This document shows, in pieces, positions 31,885-39,372 of a DNA stretch of 43,626 nt (the stretch's first letter is position 1; every line of letters starts with the position of its first letter). A program made the position numbers and the translations under genes. The notes under the pieces were generated by a model that saw only the letters and a program-made list of their open reading frames with translations, ran no database searches and was not told the origin of the DNA. Source of the stretch: Clostridiales bacterium (lineage in GTDB: Bacteria > Bacillota > Clostridia > Christensenellales > Pumilibacteraceae); assembly GCA_029070965.1 (NCBI GenBank), contig JAIEBI010000050.1, positions 1-43,626 on the forward strand. The letters run 5' to 3'.

Positions 31885-32973
31885 ATGAAAATCGGAGTTG
31901 TAGGATTGCCTAACGTGGGTAAAAGCACGCTGTTCAACGCCATAACCGAGGCGGGAGCGGAGTGCGCTAATTATCCGTTTTGCACTATCGAGCCCAACGT
32001 AGGCGTTGTGGCTGTTCCAGACGAGCGACTTGCCGTTCTGGAAAAAATGTATTCGTCTAAGCGCGTCGTGCCCGCCGTAATAGAGTTTGTGGACATTGCG
32101 GGCTTGGTTAAGGGCGCGTCGCATGGCGAGGGTTTGGGCAACAAGTTCCTTTCGCACATACGCGAATGCGACGCCATTATCGAGGTTGTGCGCTGCTTTG
32201 ACGACGAGAATATAATAAACGTGTCGGACACCGTCAACCCCGTGCGCGACGCAGACACCATAAACACCGAGCTCATGCTTGCCGATTTGGAAAGCATAGA
32301 AAAACGGCGCGCGCGGTTTGAAAAAACCGTAAAGAGCGGCGACAAAAAAGCCGCAGAAGCGTTGGAGCTACTTGCGCGCATGACCGAGTGCATAAACGCG
32401 GGTAAGTCGTTACGCTCGCTACACCTCGATTACGAAACGCTGTCTTTGGTTGACGGACAGTTTTTGCTGTCGGTCAAGCCTATAATATATTGCGCCAACA
32501 TTTCCGAAAACGACATAGGGACGTCTAACGCTTACGTGGACGCTATACGCGAGTACGCCAAAGCGGATGGTGCGGCGGTTATAGATATTTGCGCCAAGGT
32601 GGAAAACGAAATTTCGCAGCTGCCCATAGAAGAGCGCGCCGAATACCTTGACGCGCTGGGACTTACCAAATCCGGTCTTGAACGGGTTATCACGTCAGGC
32701 TACGAACTGTTGGGACTTATGAGCTATCTTACAGCGGGCGAAAAGGAAGTGCGCGCGTGGACTATCGAAAAGGGAACTACCGCACCCAAAGCTGCCGGCA
32801 AAATTCACTCCGACTTCGAGCGCGGATTTATTCGCGCAGAAATCGTGTCCTACGACGATCTTGTTTCTTGCGGGTCGCTCGCCGCAGTCAAAGCCGCGGG
32901 CAAGCTTCGCAGCGAGGGTAAGGACTACGTTATGAAAGACGGAGACGTCGTGGAGTTTAAATTCAACGTTTAA
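31885..32973 (+). CDS. ychF: Redox/ribosome-associated ATPase YchF
   Basis: The 362-aa Obg-type P-loop protein starts MKIGVVGLPNVGKSTLFNAIT (G1 loop, residues 7-15), followed by the G3-region FVDIAGLVKGASHGEGLGNKFL. It has a central helical domain and a C-terminal TGS domain ending near YVMKDGDVVEFKFNV. YchF binds ATP rather than GTP and associates with ribosomes. The length is standard. ATG at 31885 follows TTGGAGC. argS follows 33 bases later without a visible terminator, so the two may be cotranscribed. Confidence 0.95.
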   Translation: MKIGVVGLPNVGKSTLFNAITEAGAECANYPFCTIEPNVGVVAVPDERLAVLEKMYSSKRVVPAVIEFVDIAGLVKGASHGEGLGNKFLSHIRECDAIIEVVRCFDDENIINVSDTVNPVRDADTINTELMLADLESIEKRRARFEKTVKSGDKKAAEALELLARMTECINAGKSLRSLHLDYETLSLVDGQFLLSVKPIIYCANISENDIGTSNAYVDAIREYAKADGAAVIDICAKVENEISQLPIEERAEYLDALGLTKSGLERVITSGYELLGLMSYLTAGEKEVRAWTIEKGTTAPKAAGKIHSDFERGFIRAEIVSYDDLVSCGSLAAVKAAGKLRSEGKDYVMKDGDVVEFKFNV

Positions 32974-33006
32974 TTCTTAATTATCTACATATATACAGGT
33001 GAACAT

Positions 33007-34656
33007 ATGTTCGATTATAAGACTTTAATATACGATTCGGCAAAAAACGTGCTTAATGGCCTTGAACCGAGCGACGTAACTGCCGCGGACGCGTTTTGCG
33101 ACTATTGCGTTCCGTGCTTTAAGTTCGCAAAAATCTTGCGCAAAAGTCCCGCCGCAATCGCCGCCGAGGCCGCCGCGCAATTAACAATAGACGGAATAAA
33201 GGTAGAGGCGCTTAACGGTTACCTCAACTTTACTATCGAGCGCGAGTCGTTTATTCGCCACGCGTTCGGGAAAACTGCCGCCTATAAGCCGCTCGACGGC
33301 AAGACGGTATGTCTTGATTATTCGTCTGTAAACATTGCAAAGCCTTTCCATATCGGGCATCTTATGACTACCGTTATCGGCGGGTCGCTGTGCAACATTT
33401 ACCGCGAGCTGGGCGCGAACGTGGTCGGCATCAATCACTTGGGCGACTGGGGCACGCAGTTCGGCGGACTCATTTCGGCATACCGCCGTTGGGGCGACGA
33501 GGCGCGTTTGAACGAGCGAGGATTGGACGAGCTGCTCGAATTGTACGTGCGTTATCATAACGAGTCCGAAAAGGACGAGGCAGTCGCCGCCGAAGCGCGC
33601 GAGTGGTCAAAAAAGATAGAGAGCGGCGATCCGTACGCCGTCGGGCTGTTTGAAAAGTTTAAGGCGATAACGCTCGAACAGGCGAAAAAGGTATACAGGC
33701 GGCTTAACATAGAATTTGACAGCTATCTCGGCGAAAGCTTTTACGTGGACAAGGTGCCCGCTGTCGAGAAAACACTGCAAGATAAAGGTTTGCTCAAAAT
33801 GAGCGACGGCGCGGAAATAGTCGAGCTTACGGACGATATGCCGCCCGCGCTTATACGGCGCAGCGACGGCGCGTCGTTGTACATTGCGCGCGACCTTGCT
33901 GCGGCGTACTACCGCAAAGCAAATTACAACTTTGATAAATGCCTATACGTGGTGGCGAGCCATCAGGCGTTGCACTTTAAACAGTTATTTAAGGTGTTGG
34001 AATTGCTTGGCGAGCCGTGGGCGCAGGATATGGTGCACGTAAGCTACGGCATGGTGTCGGTGGAGGGCATGTCGCTGTCGACGCGGCGGGGCAACGTTTT
34101 GTACCTAAGCGACGTACTCGATTCGGCTGTGGAAAAAGCCGCCGCTATTATAGCCGAGCGCAATCCCGACTTGCAGGATAAAACGCGGGTTGCGGAAAGC
34201 GTAGGCGTGGGCGCGGTTGTGTTCGGTGCGCTGTACGACGGCAAGCTTAAAGACAAAAATTTCTCGCTGGAAAGTGCTCTCAACTTTGACGGCGAAACCG
34301 GTCCGTACGTGCAGTATACCCATGCACGCTGCCGATCGGTGTTAAGTAAGGCGGGGTATAAGCCGTCACAGAAAATTGACTGGGCGCAACTTACCGACGA
34401 CGAGGCGTACGAGGTGGTCAAACTTCTTGCCGACTTTGACGAGGTTGTTTATACCGCCGCCGTCAAGTACGAGCCGTCGGTTGTGTCGCGCAGGCTGGTC
34501 AAGATTTGCCAAGCGTTTAACAGGTTCTACAACGCCGACAGGATTATGTGCGGCGGGGAAACGGAAAAGGCGAGGTTGGAGCTTACGTTGCGCGTAGCCG
34601 ACGTGCTAGCGCGCGGACTGTCGTTGGTGTTGCTCGATGCACCCGAAAAAATGTAA
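33007..34656 (+). CDS. argS: Arginyl-tRNA synthetase
   Basis: The 549-aa class I synthetase has an N-terminal Add-1-type domain, SVNIAKPFHIGHLMTT (HIGH motif at 115-118), GDWGTQFG, and GMVSVEGMSLSTRRG as the KMSKS-equivalent. A C-terminal DALR anticodon-binding domain follows (from about residue 440, YVQYTHARCRSVL). It charges tRNA-Arg. ATG at 33007 follows AGGTG. The end abuts an AATTCAGAATT repeat. Confidence 0.95.
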   Translation: MFDYKTLIYDSAKNVLNGLEPSDVTAADAFCDYCVPCFKFAKILRKSPAAIAAEAAAQLTIDGIKVEALNGYLNFTIERESFIRHAFGKTAAYKPLDGKTVCLDYSSVNIAKPFHIGHLMTTVIGGSLCNIYRELGANVVGINHLGDWGTQFGGLISAYRRWGDEARLNERGLDELLELYVRYHNESEKDEAVAAEAREWSKKIESGDPYAVGLFEKFKAITLEQAKKVYRRLNIEFDSYLGESFYVDKVPAVEKTLQDKGLLKMSDGAEIVELTDDMPPALIRRSDGASLYIARDLAAAYYRKANYNFDKCLYVVASHQALHFKQLFKVLELLGEPWAQDMVHVSYGMVSVEGMSLSTRRGNVLYLSDVLDSAVEKAAAIIAERNPDLQDKTRVAESVGVGAVVFGALYDGKLKDKNFSLESALNFDGETGPYVQYTHARCRSVLSKAGYKPSQKIDWAQLTDDEAYEVVKLLADFDEVVYTAAVKYEPSVVSRRLVKICQAFNRFYNADRIMCGGETEKARLELTLRVADVLARGLSLVLLDAPEKM

Positions 34657-34657
34657 C

Positions 34658-34822
34658 GAATTCAGAATTAAGAATTAAGAATTAAGAATTGAAAATAAGG
34701 ATAAAATTTAAAAATTTAAATTATCCGCGCAGTCTATAACTGTGTGGATAGTTTTATTTATAATAGAAGATAGGTCGTACTACCATTCATTCTGAATTCT
34801 GCATTCTTAATTCTTAATTAAA
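34658..34822. repeat. MITE-like pair of inverted AATTAAGAATT repeats
   Basis: A left array (34658-34691) and an inverted right array (34787-34821) flank a 95-base AT-rich centre that contains GGATAA/TTATCC. The right array includes the stop codon of the small minus-strand gene, and the left begins just after the argS stop. Confidence 0.7.
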
Positions 34823-35012
34823 AAGTAAACCCGTCCTCGCGGCCGCAGTTATTGCAGCAACGCGACGACTGCCGCTCGTTTAATTCGTTGTTGCGGTTCT
34901 GTTGGGAGTTCATCATCAAAAACGTTATCATCAGCTGGTTTATGCTTTGCGCGCCACCGCCGTTTTCCAGCATCAATATCATTAGCAATAAATTGAATAT
35001 ACTGTCTTGCAT
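34818..35012 (-). CDS. Small hydrophobic protein with Cys-rich tail, 64 aa
   Basis: Unrecognised. ATG at 35012 is preceded by GGAGGCGGTT; the longer frame from 35027 would start before this site. A hydrophobic N-terminal half (about 33 residues, with a GGG break) may be one or two membrane helices. The polar second half is rich in Asn and Gln and ends with a CCNNC cluster that could bind metal or form disulfides. The good ribosome binding site supports a real gene. Confidence 0.5.
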   Translation of the reverse strand: MQDSIFNLLLMILMLENGGGAQSINQLMITFLMMNSQQNRNNELNERQSSRCCNNCGREDGFTF

Positions 35013-35122
35013 AACCGCCTCCATCATTGCACAAAAATATTTATGCGAAATTTGTCGAACGTGTTACATATCTATTCGCCAATACTTGATAATAGTTGTA
35101 ATGTAATCGACTTTTTTCGGCG

Positions 35123-35151
35123 TTGACAAATGCCGATATATATGTTAATAT
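35123..35151 (+). promoter_or_regulatory. Leaderless-type promoter of the ArsR-like gene
   Basis: TTGACA, 17 bases, TAATAT, then 6 bases to the ATG at 35158. Confidence 0.8.
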
Positions 35152-35157
35152 TTGCAT

Positions 35158-35502
35158 ATGAACACACTGCTTCTTGACAGTATTACAGCCGCTAAGGTTG
35201 AGGACAGCTTGCCGTCACGGTCGGGACTTACCGCGCTGGCGTCATTTTTTGACGCGCTGTCCGACGTTACGCGGCTCAAAATACTTTCGGCGCTTACCGT
35301 GTCCAAAATGTGCGTAAGCGATATTGCCGCAGTCACCGGTCTCAACCAGACCACCGTGTCCCACCAACTGCGCATACTGAAAGGCGCACACATTGTGGAC
35401 GGAACACGCCAAGGCAAGGTCATATTTTACGGCGTTGAAAGTCGTGAAATCCCCACCGTTATGAACACCGCCGTTCGCGCGGTTATGAATGACGAATTTT
35501 AG
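35158..35502 (+). CDS. ArsR/SmtB-family winged-helix regulator
   Basis: The 114-aa protein has the ArsR core: FDALSDVTRLKILSALT, SDIAAVTGLNQTTVSHQLRIL as the recognition helix, and a wing at GTRQGKVIFYGV. The ELCVCDL metal site of classical ArsR is reduced to KMCVSDI with a single Cys, so metal sensing at that site is doubtful. ATG at 35158 is chosen because the -10 box ends 6 bases before it; TTG at 35152 adjoins the -10. ung follows 22 bases later. Confidence 0.85.
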   Translation: MNTLLLDSITAAKVEDSLPSRSGLTALASFFDALSDVTRLKILSALTVSKMCVSDIAAVTGLNQTTVSHQLRILKGAHIVDGTRQGKVIFYGVESREIPTVMNTAVRAVMNDEF

Positions 35503-35524
35503 CGAATAGCAAAGGATAACCGTT

Positions 35525-36241
35525 ATGATTATTACCGAAAAATGGGACGAACAATTAGCCGCCGAATTCGATAAGCCGTACTTTAAAACGCTTATGGAAT
35601 CGGTTGACCGCGAATACTCGCGCTACACGGTGTACCCGCCGCGCGACCGTATTTACGCCGCTATGCAGCTTGTCGACTACGACGCCGTGCGTGTGGTCAT
35701 ACTCGGTCAAGACCCCTACCACGGTGCAGGTCAGGCAAACGGACTTGCCTTTGCCGTCAACAAGGGCGTCGAGCCGCCCCCGTCGCTTGTCAATATATTT
35801 GCCGAGTTAAAGTCGGATTTGAACGTCTCCCCGAGCGATGATACAACTCTTGTCGGCTGGGCTAATCAAGGCGTACTGCTGCTTAACGCGTCGCTTACCG
35901 TGCGCGCCGGCGAAGCGCAATCACATGCGTCGCTGGGCTGGCACAATCTTACCGACGCCGTTATCCGCTCGCTCAACAACCGCAAAACGCCCGTCGCGTA
36001 TATCCTTTGGGGAATGAGCGCGCGCGAAAAAATGTCGCTTATCGGTGACCGCAATTTTATTGTGACCTCGGCGCACCCAAGTCCGCTTTCCGCATACCGC
36101 GGCTTTTTCGGGTCCAAGCCCTTTTCCAAGGTGAATAGCTGGCTTGTCGCCAACGGTATGCAGCCCGTGCATTGGCAAATGACGGGCAGGTACGAACCCG
36201 CCTCATACTACAAAAACGCGCACAAAATAAACCGCATATAA
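35525..36241 (+). CDS. ung: Uracil-DNA glycosylase
   Basis: The 238-aa protein has GQDPYHG (catalytic Asp63), GVLLLNASLTV (uracil-binding strand) and the DNA-intercalation loop HPSPLSAYRGFFGSKPFS. It removes uracil from DNA in base-excision repair. ATG at 35525 has AAAGGATAAC upstream. It probably shares a transcript with the ArsR-like gene, an unusual pairing with no obvious meaning. Confidence 0.95.
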   Translation: MIITEKWDEQLAAEFDKPYFKTLMESVDREYSRYTVYPPRDRIYAAMQLVDYDAVRVVILGQDPYHGAGQANGLAFAVNKGVEPPPSLVNIFAELKSDLNVSPSDDTTLVGWANQGVLLLNASLTVRAGEAQSHASLGWHNLTDAVIRSLNNRKTPVAYILWGMSAREKMSLIGDRNFIVTSAHPSPLSAYRGFFGSKPFSKVNSWLVANGMQPVHWQMTGRYEPASYYKNAHKINRI

Positions 36242-36244
36242 TTT

Positions 36245-36364
36245 AATTAAGAATTAAGAATGCAGAATTAAGAATTATAATAAGGTTGAGATTCCTCGGT
36301 AGGCAAAAAATGCTCGGAATGACAAGAAAGTTTTGTCACTTTGAGTCCGAAGAGTCTCAACCTT
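36245..36364. repeat. Composite AATTAAGAATT plus AAGGTTGAGA repeat
   Basis: AATTAAGAATT units (36245-36277) run into a complete AAGGTTGAGA...TCTCAACCTT element (36282-36364) with inverted ends, just after the ung stop codon. It may also act as terminator. Confidence 0.75.
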
Positions 36365-36406
36365 CTATTTTGCGTGTTTTTGACGAAAAAGGCGAGTATT
36401 ATAGCC

Positions 36407-36500
36407 TTTCGACATACTGCATGGTATGATGTCGAAAAGGGTTAGTATTCGGCTTTTTCGCGCGTTGTCGAATAGTTTGATTAATCGGACGTTTCGACAA
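36407..36500. promoter_or_regulatory. Repeated TTTCGACA/TGTCGAA motifs upstream of the HtrA-like gene
   Basis: TTTCGACA occurs at 36407 and 36492, and its complement TGTCGAA at 36430 and 36466. The first two form an inverted repeat (36405-36440). The last lies 11 bases before the -35 box. Confidence 0.4.
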
Positions 36501-36510
36501 AACATTAATG

Positions 36511-36540
36511 TTGACAACTCTCTTCCGTTTATGGTACAAT
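36511..36540 (+). promoter_or_regulatory. Leaderless-type promoter of the HtrA-like gene
   Basis: TTGACA, 18 bases with TGG, TACAAT, then 6 bases to the ATG at 36547. A palindrome AACATTAATGTT (36501-36512) abuts the -35. Confidence 0.75.
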
Positions 36541-36546
36541 ACCGTT

Positions 36547-37950
36547 ATGGACGAACAGGAAAAAATAAATGAGGATAATTTGAACGTACCCGCGCCTATC
36601 GAGGACGGGTCGTCGTCCGACGAGCTTATGCTTGTGTCTGACGGCGAATTGCCCGCCGATAACATTGATACGTCGCCCGCCGAGTCCGCTTCCGTTACAA
36701 CGTACGAAGCGCAACAGGAGGACGAAAGCATGCGCGGCGGATATGCTTCGGTCAAAGGCAGTACGGTAAACAAGCGCGATAACAAGCTCGTTTGGATTGT
36801 TATAATCGTCATGACGGTTATGTGCATTGCAGTCGGTATTTGCTCGGCTGTTATTACCGCGCGTTTGGTGCAAAAGGGTATTAAGCCCGCCGAAATCAAT
36901 ACCAACGGTGTCGTTCAGCAAAATATTTCCGCCGTCGTCACCGCGCGCAAACGCAGTATTGTGGAGGTGCGGTGCGGCTCGCTCACGTCCAGCGGAATAG
37001 CAATGAAGCGCGACGGCAAAAAGGCGATAGTGCTTACCAATGCGCATGCCATTGCGCAGTACGTTTCCAACACAATGACTACGCCGCGCGTGCGGTTTTA
37101 CGGCTACGACGATTACTTTGCCGACGTGGGCGTTTTGGGCTACGACGGACATTACGACATAGCGGTATTAAGCGTCGCAGTGGACGACGAGCTTGCAGTG
37201 TACGATATTGACGGCAGCGACGTCCTTTCGCCCGACGTAGAGTTTATAGACGGCGATTACGTTGTTTCCATAGGCAACGCAATGAGCATGGGAATAGCCG
37301 CGTACGACGGCATAATTTCGCGCAAGAGCGAGCTGCTCGAATGTGACGAGATATTAGGCGTAAGCGGCAAGAAGACTGTGCCCGTGTTCCGCACGACGGC
37401 GGTTATCAACGCCGGCATGAGCGGCGGCGGCGTGTTCGATATGCAGGGACGGCTTGTCGGGCTGGGCACGTACAGAATGAGCAATACTGCAGGCGTAGAT
37501 ACCGAAGGCGGCACGGCGACCGATGTGGAAAACACCGGCTTTGCAACGCCCATATCCATTGTCTATCCCGTGTATAAGCGCATACTTTCGTCTACCGGCG
37601 GCGAGGTGGGACTGTTTACCGTAAACGTGGCAAAGACAACCTCCGCCGTAGGCAGAATGGAAATGCCTATGCTTGACATAGCTTGCGAATACAAAGGCTT
37701 TAATCTCACTGTAAAAAACGTGTACGACTCTTCCAGCAAAATCAAAGTGGGCGATATTATAACAAAGATAGGCGATTACACCGTAACTAAAAAAATAGAC
37801 AGCTACAACGTTACGTCCGATATTTGCGGAGTGACGGGGCAGCTGCTTAGATATCACCGTCAAGGCACGGGCAAGCCGCTTACAATAACCGTTGCACGCG
37901 GCGATACAACGCTTACCGTCACCTTTGACGGATTGTGCTATGCGGTTTAA
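36547..37950 (+). CDS. HtrA/DegP-like membrane-anchored serine protease
   Basis: The 467-aa protein has an acidic cytosolic N-terminus (residues 1-80) and one membrane helix (81-103). The trypsin-like domain has a visible triad: His167 in LTNAHAI, Asp204 in HYDIAVL and Ser292 in NAGMSGGGVFD. A degenerate PDZ-like domain (about 385-467, with IKVGDIITKIGDYTV) closes it. It would degrade or process proteins outside the membrane. ATG at 36547 sits 6 bases after the -10 box and there is no Shine-Dalgarno sequence. Its end overlaps the next gene by 11 bases. Confidence 0.88.
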   Translation: MDEQEKINEDNLNVPAPIEDGSSSDELMLVSDGELPADNIDTSPAESASVTTYEAQQEDESMRGGYASVKGSTVNKRDNKLVWIVIIVMTVMCIAVGICSAVITARLVQKGIKPAEINTNGVVQQNISAVVTARKRSIVEVRCGSLTSSGIAMKRDGKKAIVLTNAHAIAQYVSNTMTTPRVRFYGYDDYFADVGVLGYDGHYDIAVLSVAVDDELAVYDIDGSDVLSPDVEFIDGDYVVSIGNAMSMGIAAYDGIISRKSELLECDEILGVSGKKTVPVFRTTAVINAGMSGGGVFDMQGRLVGLGTYRMSNTAGVDTEGGTATDVENTGFATPISIVYPVYKRILSSTGGEVGLFTVNVAKTTSAVGRMEMPMLDIACEYKGFNLTVKNVYDSSSKIKVGDIITKIGDYTVTKKIDSYNVTSDICGVTGQLLRYHRQGTGKPLTITVARGDTTLTVTFDGLCYAV

Positions 37951-39040
37951 CCGAAAGCTTATAATAATCGTCGTCGCTGCAATAGCGGCGGCGTTTATGC
38001 TGTGCGGCTGCGGCGGGGATATAACCTCGCCTAATATAAAGCCGCACATTGTCGCTGCAAAAACAGAGCAAACAGTGGCTATCGACGGCTTTGAGCAGTT
38101 TCAAATGCCAGCCGTTGTTCAAAGCGAGCTTACGACCGCGCAGTACCGCGAGCGCGTAAAGCTATTGTACGACACGGTGGTGTACGACGGCAAAAAGCCG
38201 ATATTTGTAGATAACGACCCCGTGCAGCCCATATATGCCGCGGCACACAAGTTTTTGTCCACGTATATTCACGACGATTGGGTGGGTTATGAGCGCGAGG
38301 TGAACACCATTCACGCCATTCACGACTGGCTTATTTACACGACCGATTACGATTTTGATTTGTATAATTCGTATCAGGCGGGCAATACCGACTACGCCGA
38401 CGATCCCGCGTTCTTTATTGACGGCGTGCTGCTTAACGGCAAGGCTGTTTGCGACGGACTTGCGCGCACGTTCAACTTTTTGTGCGCGATGGAGGGCATG
38501 CAAAGCATGCGTGTTACAGGCTCGTTTTCTTCCGCGCTGCACGCTTGGAATAAGGTAAAGGTAGGCGGGCAGTGGTACAACGTGGACGTTACCGCCGACG
38601 CCGTGCATTACACGGTCGGTAGCAAAAGCTACAAGCAAATAGCGCACGGCTTTATGCTGATATGCGACGAAACGTTGGCGAGCTTCAAGCCCGACGGTCA
38701 CGACTTTGTACAAACGCAGTTCACCGCCGACGCCGATTACGATTACTTTTCGGACAACAAGATTAAGATAGGTAGCAAAAGCTATTCGCGCGTTATCAAG
38801 AGCCAAGCGGAATTGAACGCGGTGTTTTCCGCCGTATCCGACAATAAGGGCGGTATCGGCAAGATAGAGCTTAAGCTGGACTTTGCAAGCAAAACGCAGG
38901 TGAACAGCGCCGATATGTACCGTGACGAAATTCGCAAGGCGTACGAAAAGGTGGACAACGTTGGCTTTAACATGTCAAGCGGCACAATACCGTATTTTCG
39001 CTTTCCAAACGGCGTATATTTATTTTTGATTTACAAGTAA
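37940..39040 (+). CDS. Transglutaminase-like lipoprotein
   Basis: The 366-aa protein begins with a signal peptide ending in lipobox LCGC (lipidated Cys24). A transglutaminase-like fold follows with triad Cys171 in KAVCDGLART, His201 in LHAWNKV and Asp216 in YNVDVTAD. Such domains act as cysteine proteases, peptidases or cross-linking enzymes on proteins or peptidoglycan; the substrate is unknown. A C-terminal 100-residue part lacks recognised motifs. ATG at 37940 lies inside the end of the HtrA-like gene, which implies translational coupling and a shared task on the outer surface. Confidence 0.87.
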   Translation: MRFNRKLIIIVVAAIAAAFMLCGCGGDITSPNIKPHIVAAKTEQTVAIDGFEQFQMPAVVQSELTTAQYRERVKLLYDTVVYDGKKPIFVDNDPVQPIYAAAHKFLSTYIHDDWVGYEREVNTIHAIHDWLIYTTDYDFDLYNSYQAGNTDYADDPAFFIDGVLLNGKAVCDGLARTFNFLCAMEGMQSMRVTGSFSSALHAWNKVKVGGQWYNVDVTADAVHYTVGSKSYKQIAHGFMLICDETLASFKPDGHDFVQTQFTADADYDYFSDNKIKIGSKSYSRVIKSQAELNAVFSAVSDNKGGIGKIELKLDFASKTQVNSADMYRDEIRKAYEKVDNVGFNMSSGTIPYFRFPNGVYLFLIYK

Positions 39041-39049
39041 TTACCGCAC

Positions 39050-39082
39050 AAAAAAACCGCGCCGATGAGCGCGGATTTTTTT
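39050..39082. terminator. Bidirectional terminator
   Basis: CCGCGC, CGATGA loop, GCGCGG flanked by seven A and seven T residues, between the convergent lipoprotein and ACP genes. Confidence 0.85.
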
Positions 39083-39094
39083 GTTGCTCTTAGA

Positions 39095-39313
39095 TTATTT
39101 TTCCAACAGGTCGCAAAGGTCGCCGACTGTCTTTACCTTGTCTATTACGTCGTCGTCGAGGGTTTTGCCAGTTTCCGATTCCAAGCTGAACATAAGCTCC
39201 ATGAGCGCGAGCGAGTCCGCTTTAAGGTCGTTCGCAAACGTGGTGTCGCGTGTGATTGTGCTTGCGTCTATGCCGAAATATTCGGCAAGCTCTTGTTGAA
39301 TTTTTTCAAACAT
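39095..39313 (-). CDS. acpP: Acyl carrier protein
   Basis: The 72-aa acidic four-helix protein carries the phosphopantetheine attachment site DSL (Ser34) in ADSLALMELMFSLE. It would carry acyl chains as thioesters. ATG at 39313 follows AAGGAGA. It lies 59 bases after the IlvD-like gene on the same strand with no terminator between, so both are probably on one mRNA. No fatty-acid synthesis genes are near, so this may be a specialised second ACP rather than the main one. Confidence 0.9.
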   Translation of the reverse strand: MFEKIQQELAEYFGIDASTITRDTTFANDLKADSLALMELMFSLESETGKTLDDDVIDKVKTVGDLCDLLEK

Positions 39314-39372
39314 TGTTTATTCTCCTTATTGATTTTTTGATTTTTTCGGGCATTGCACCCGATATTGACAAA

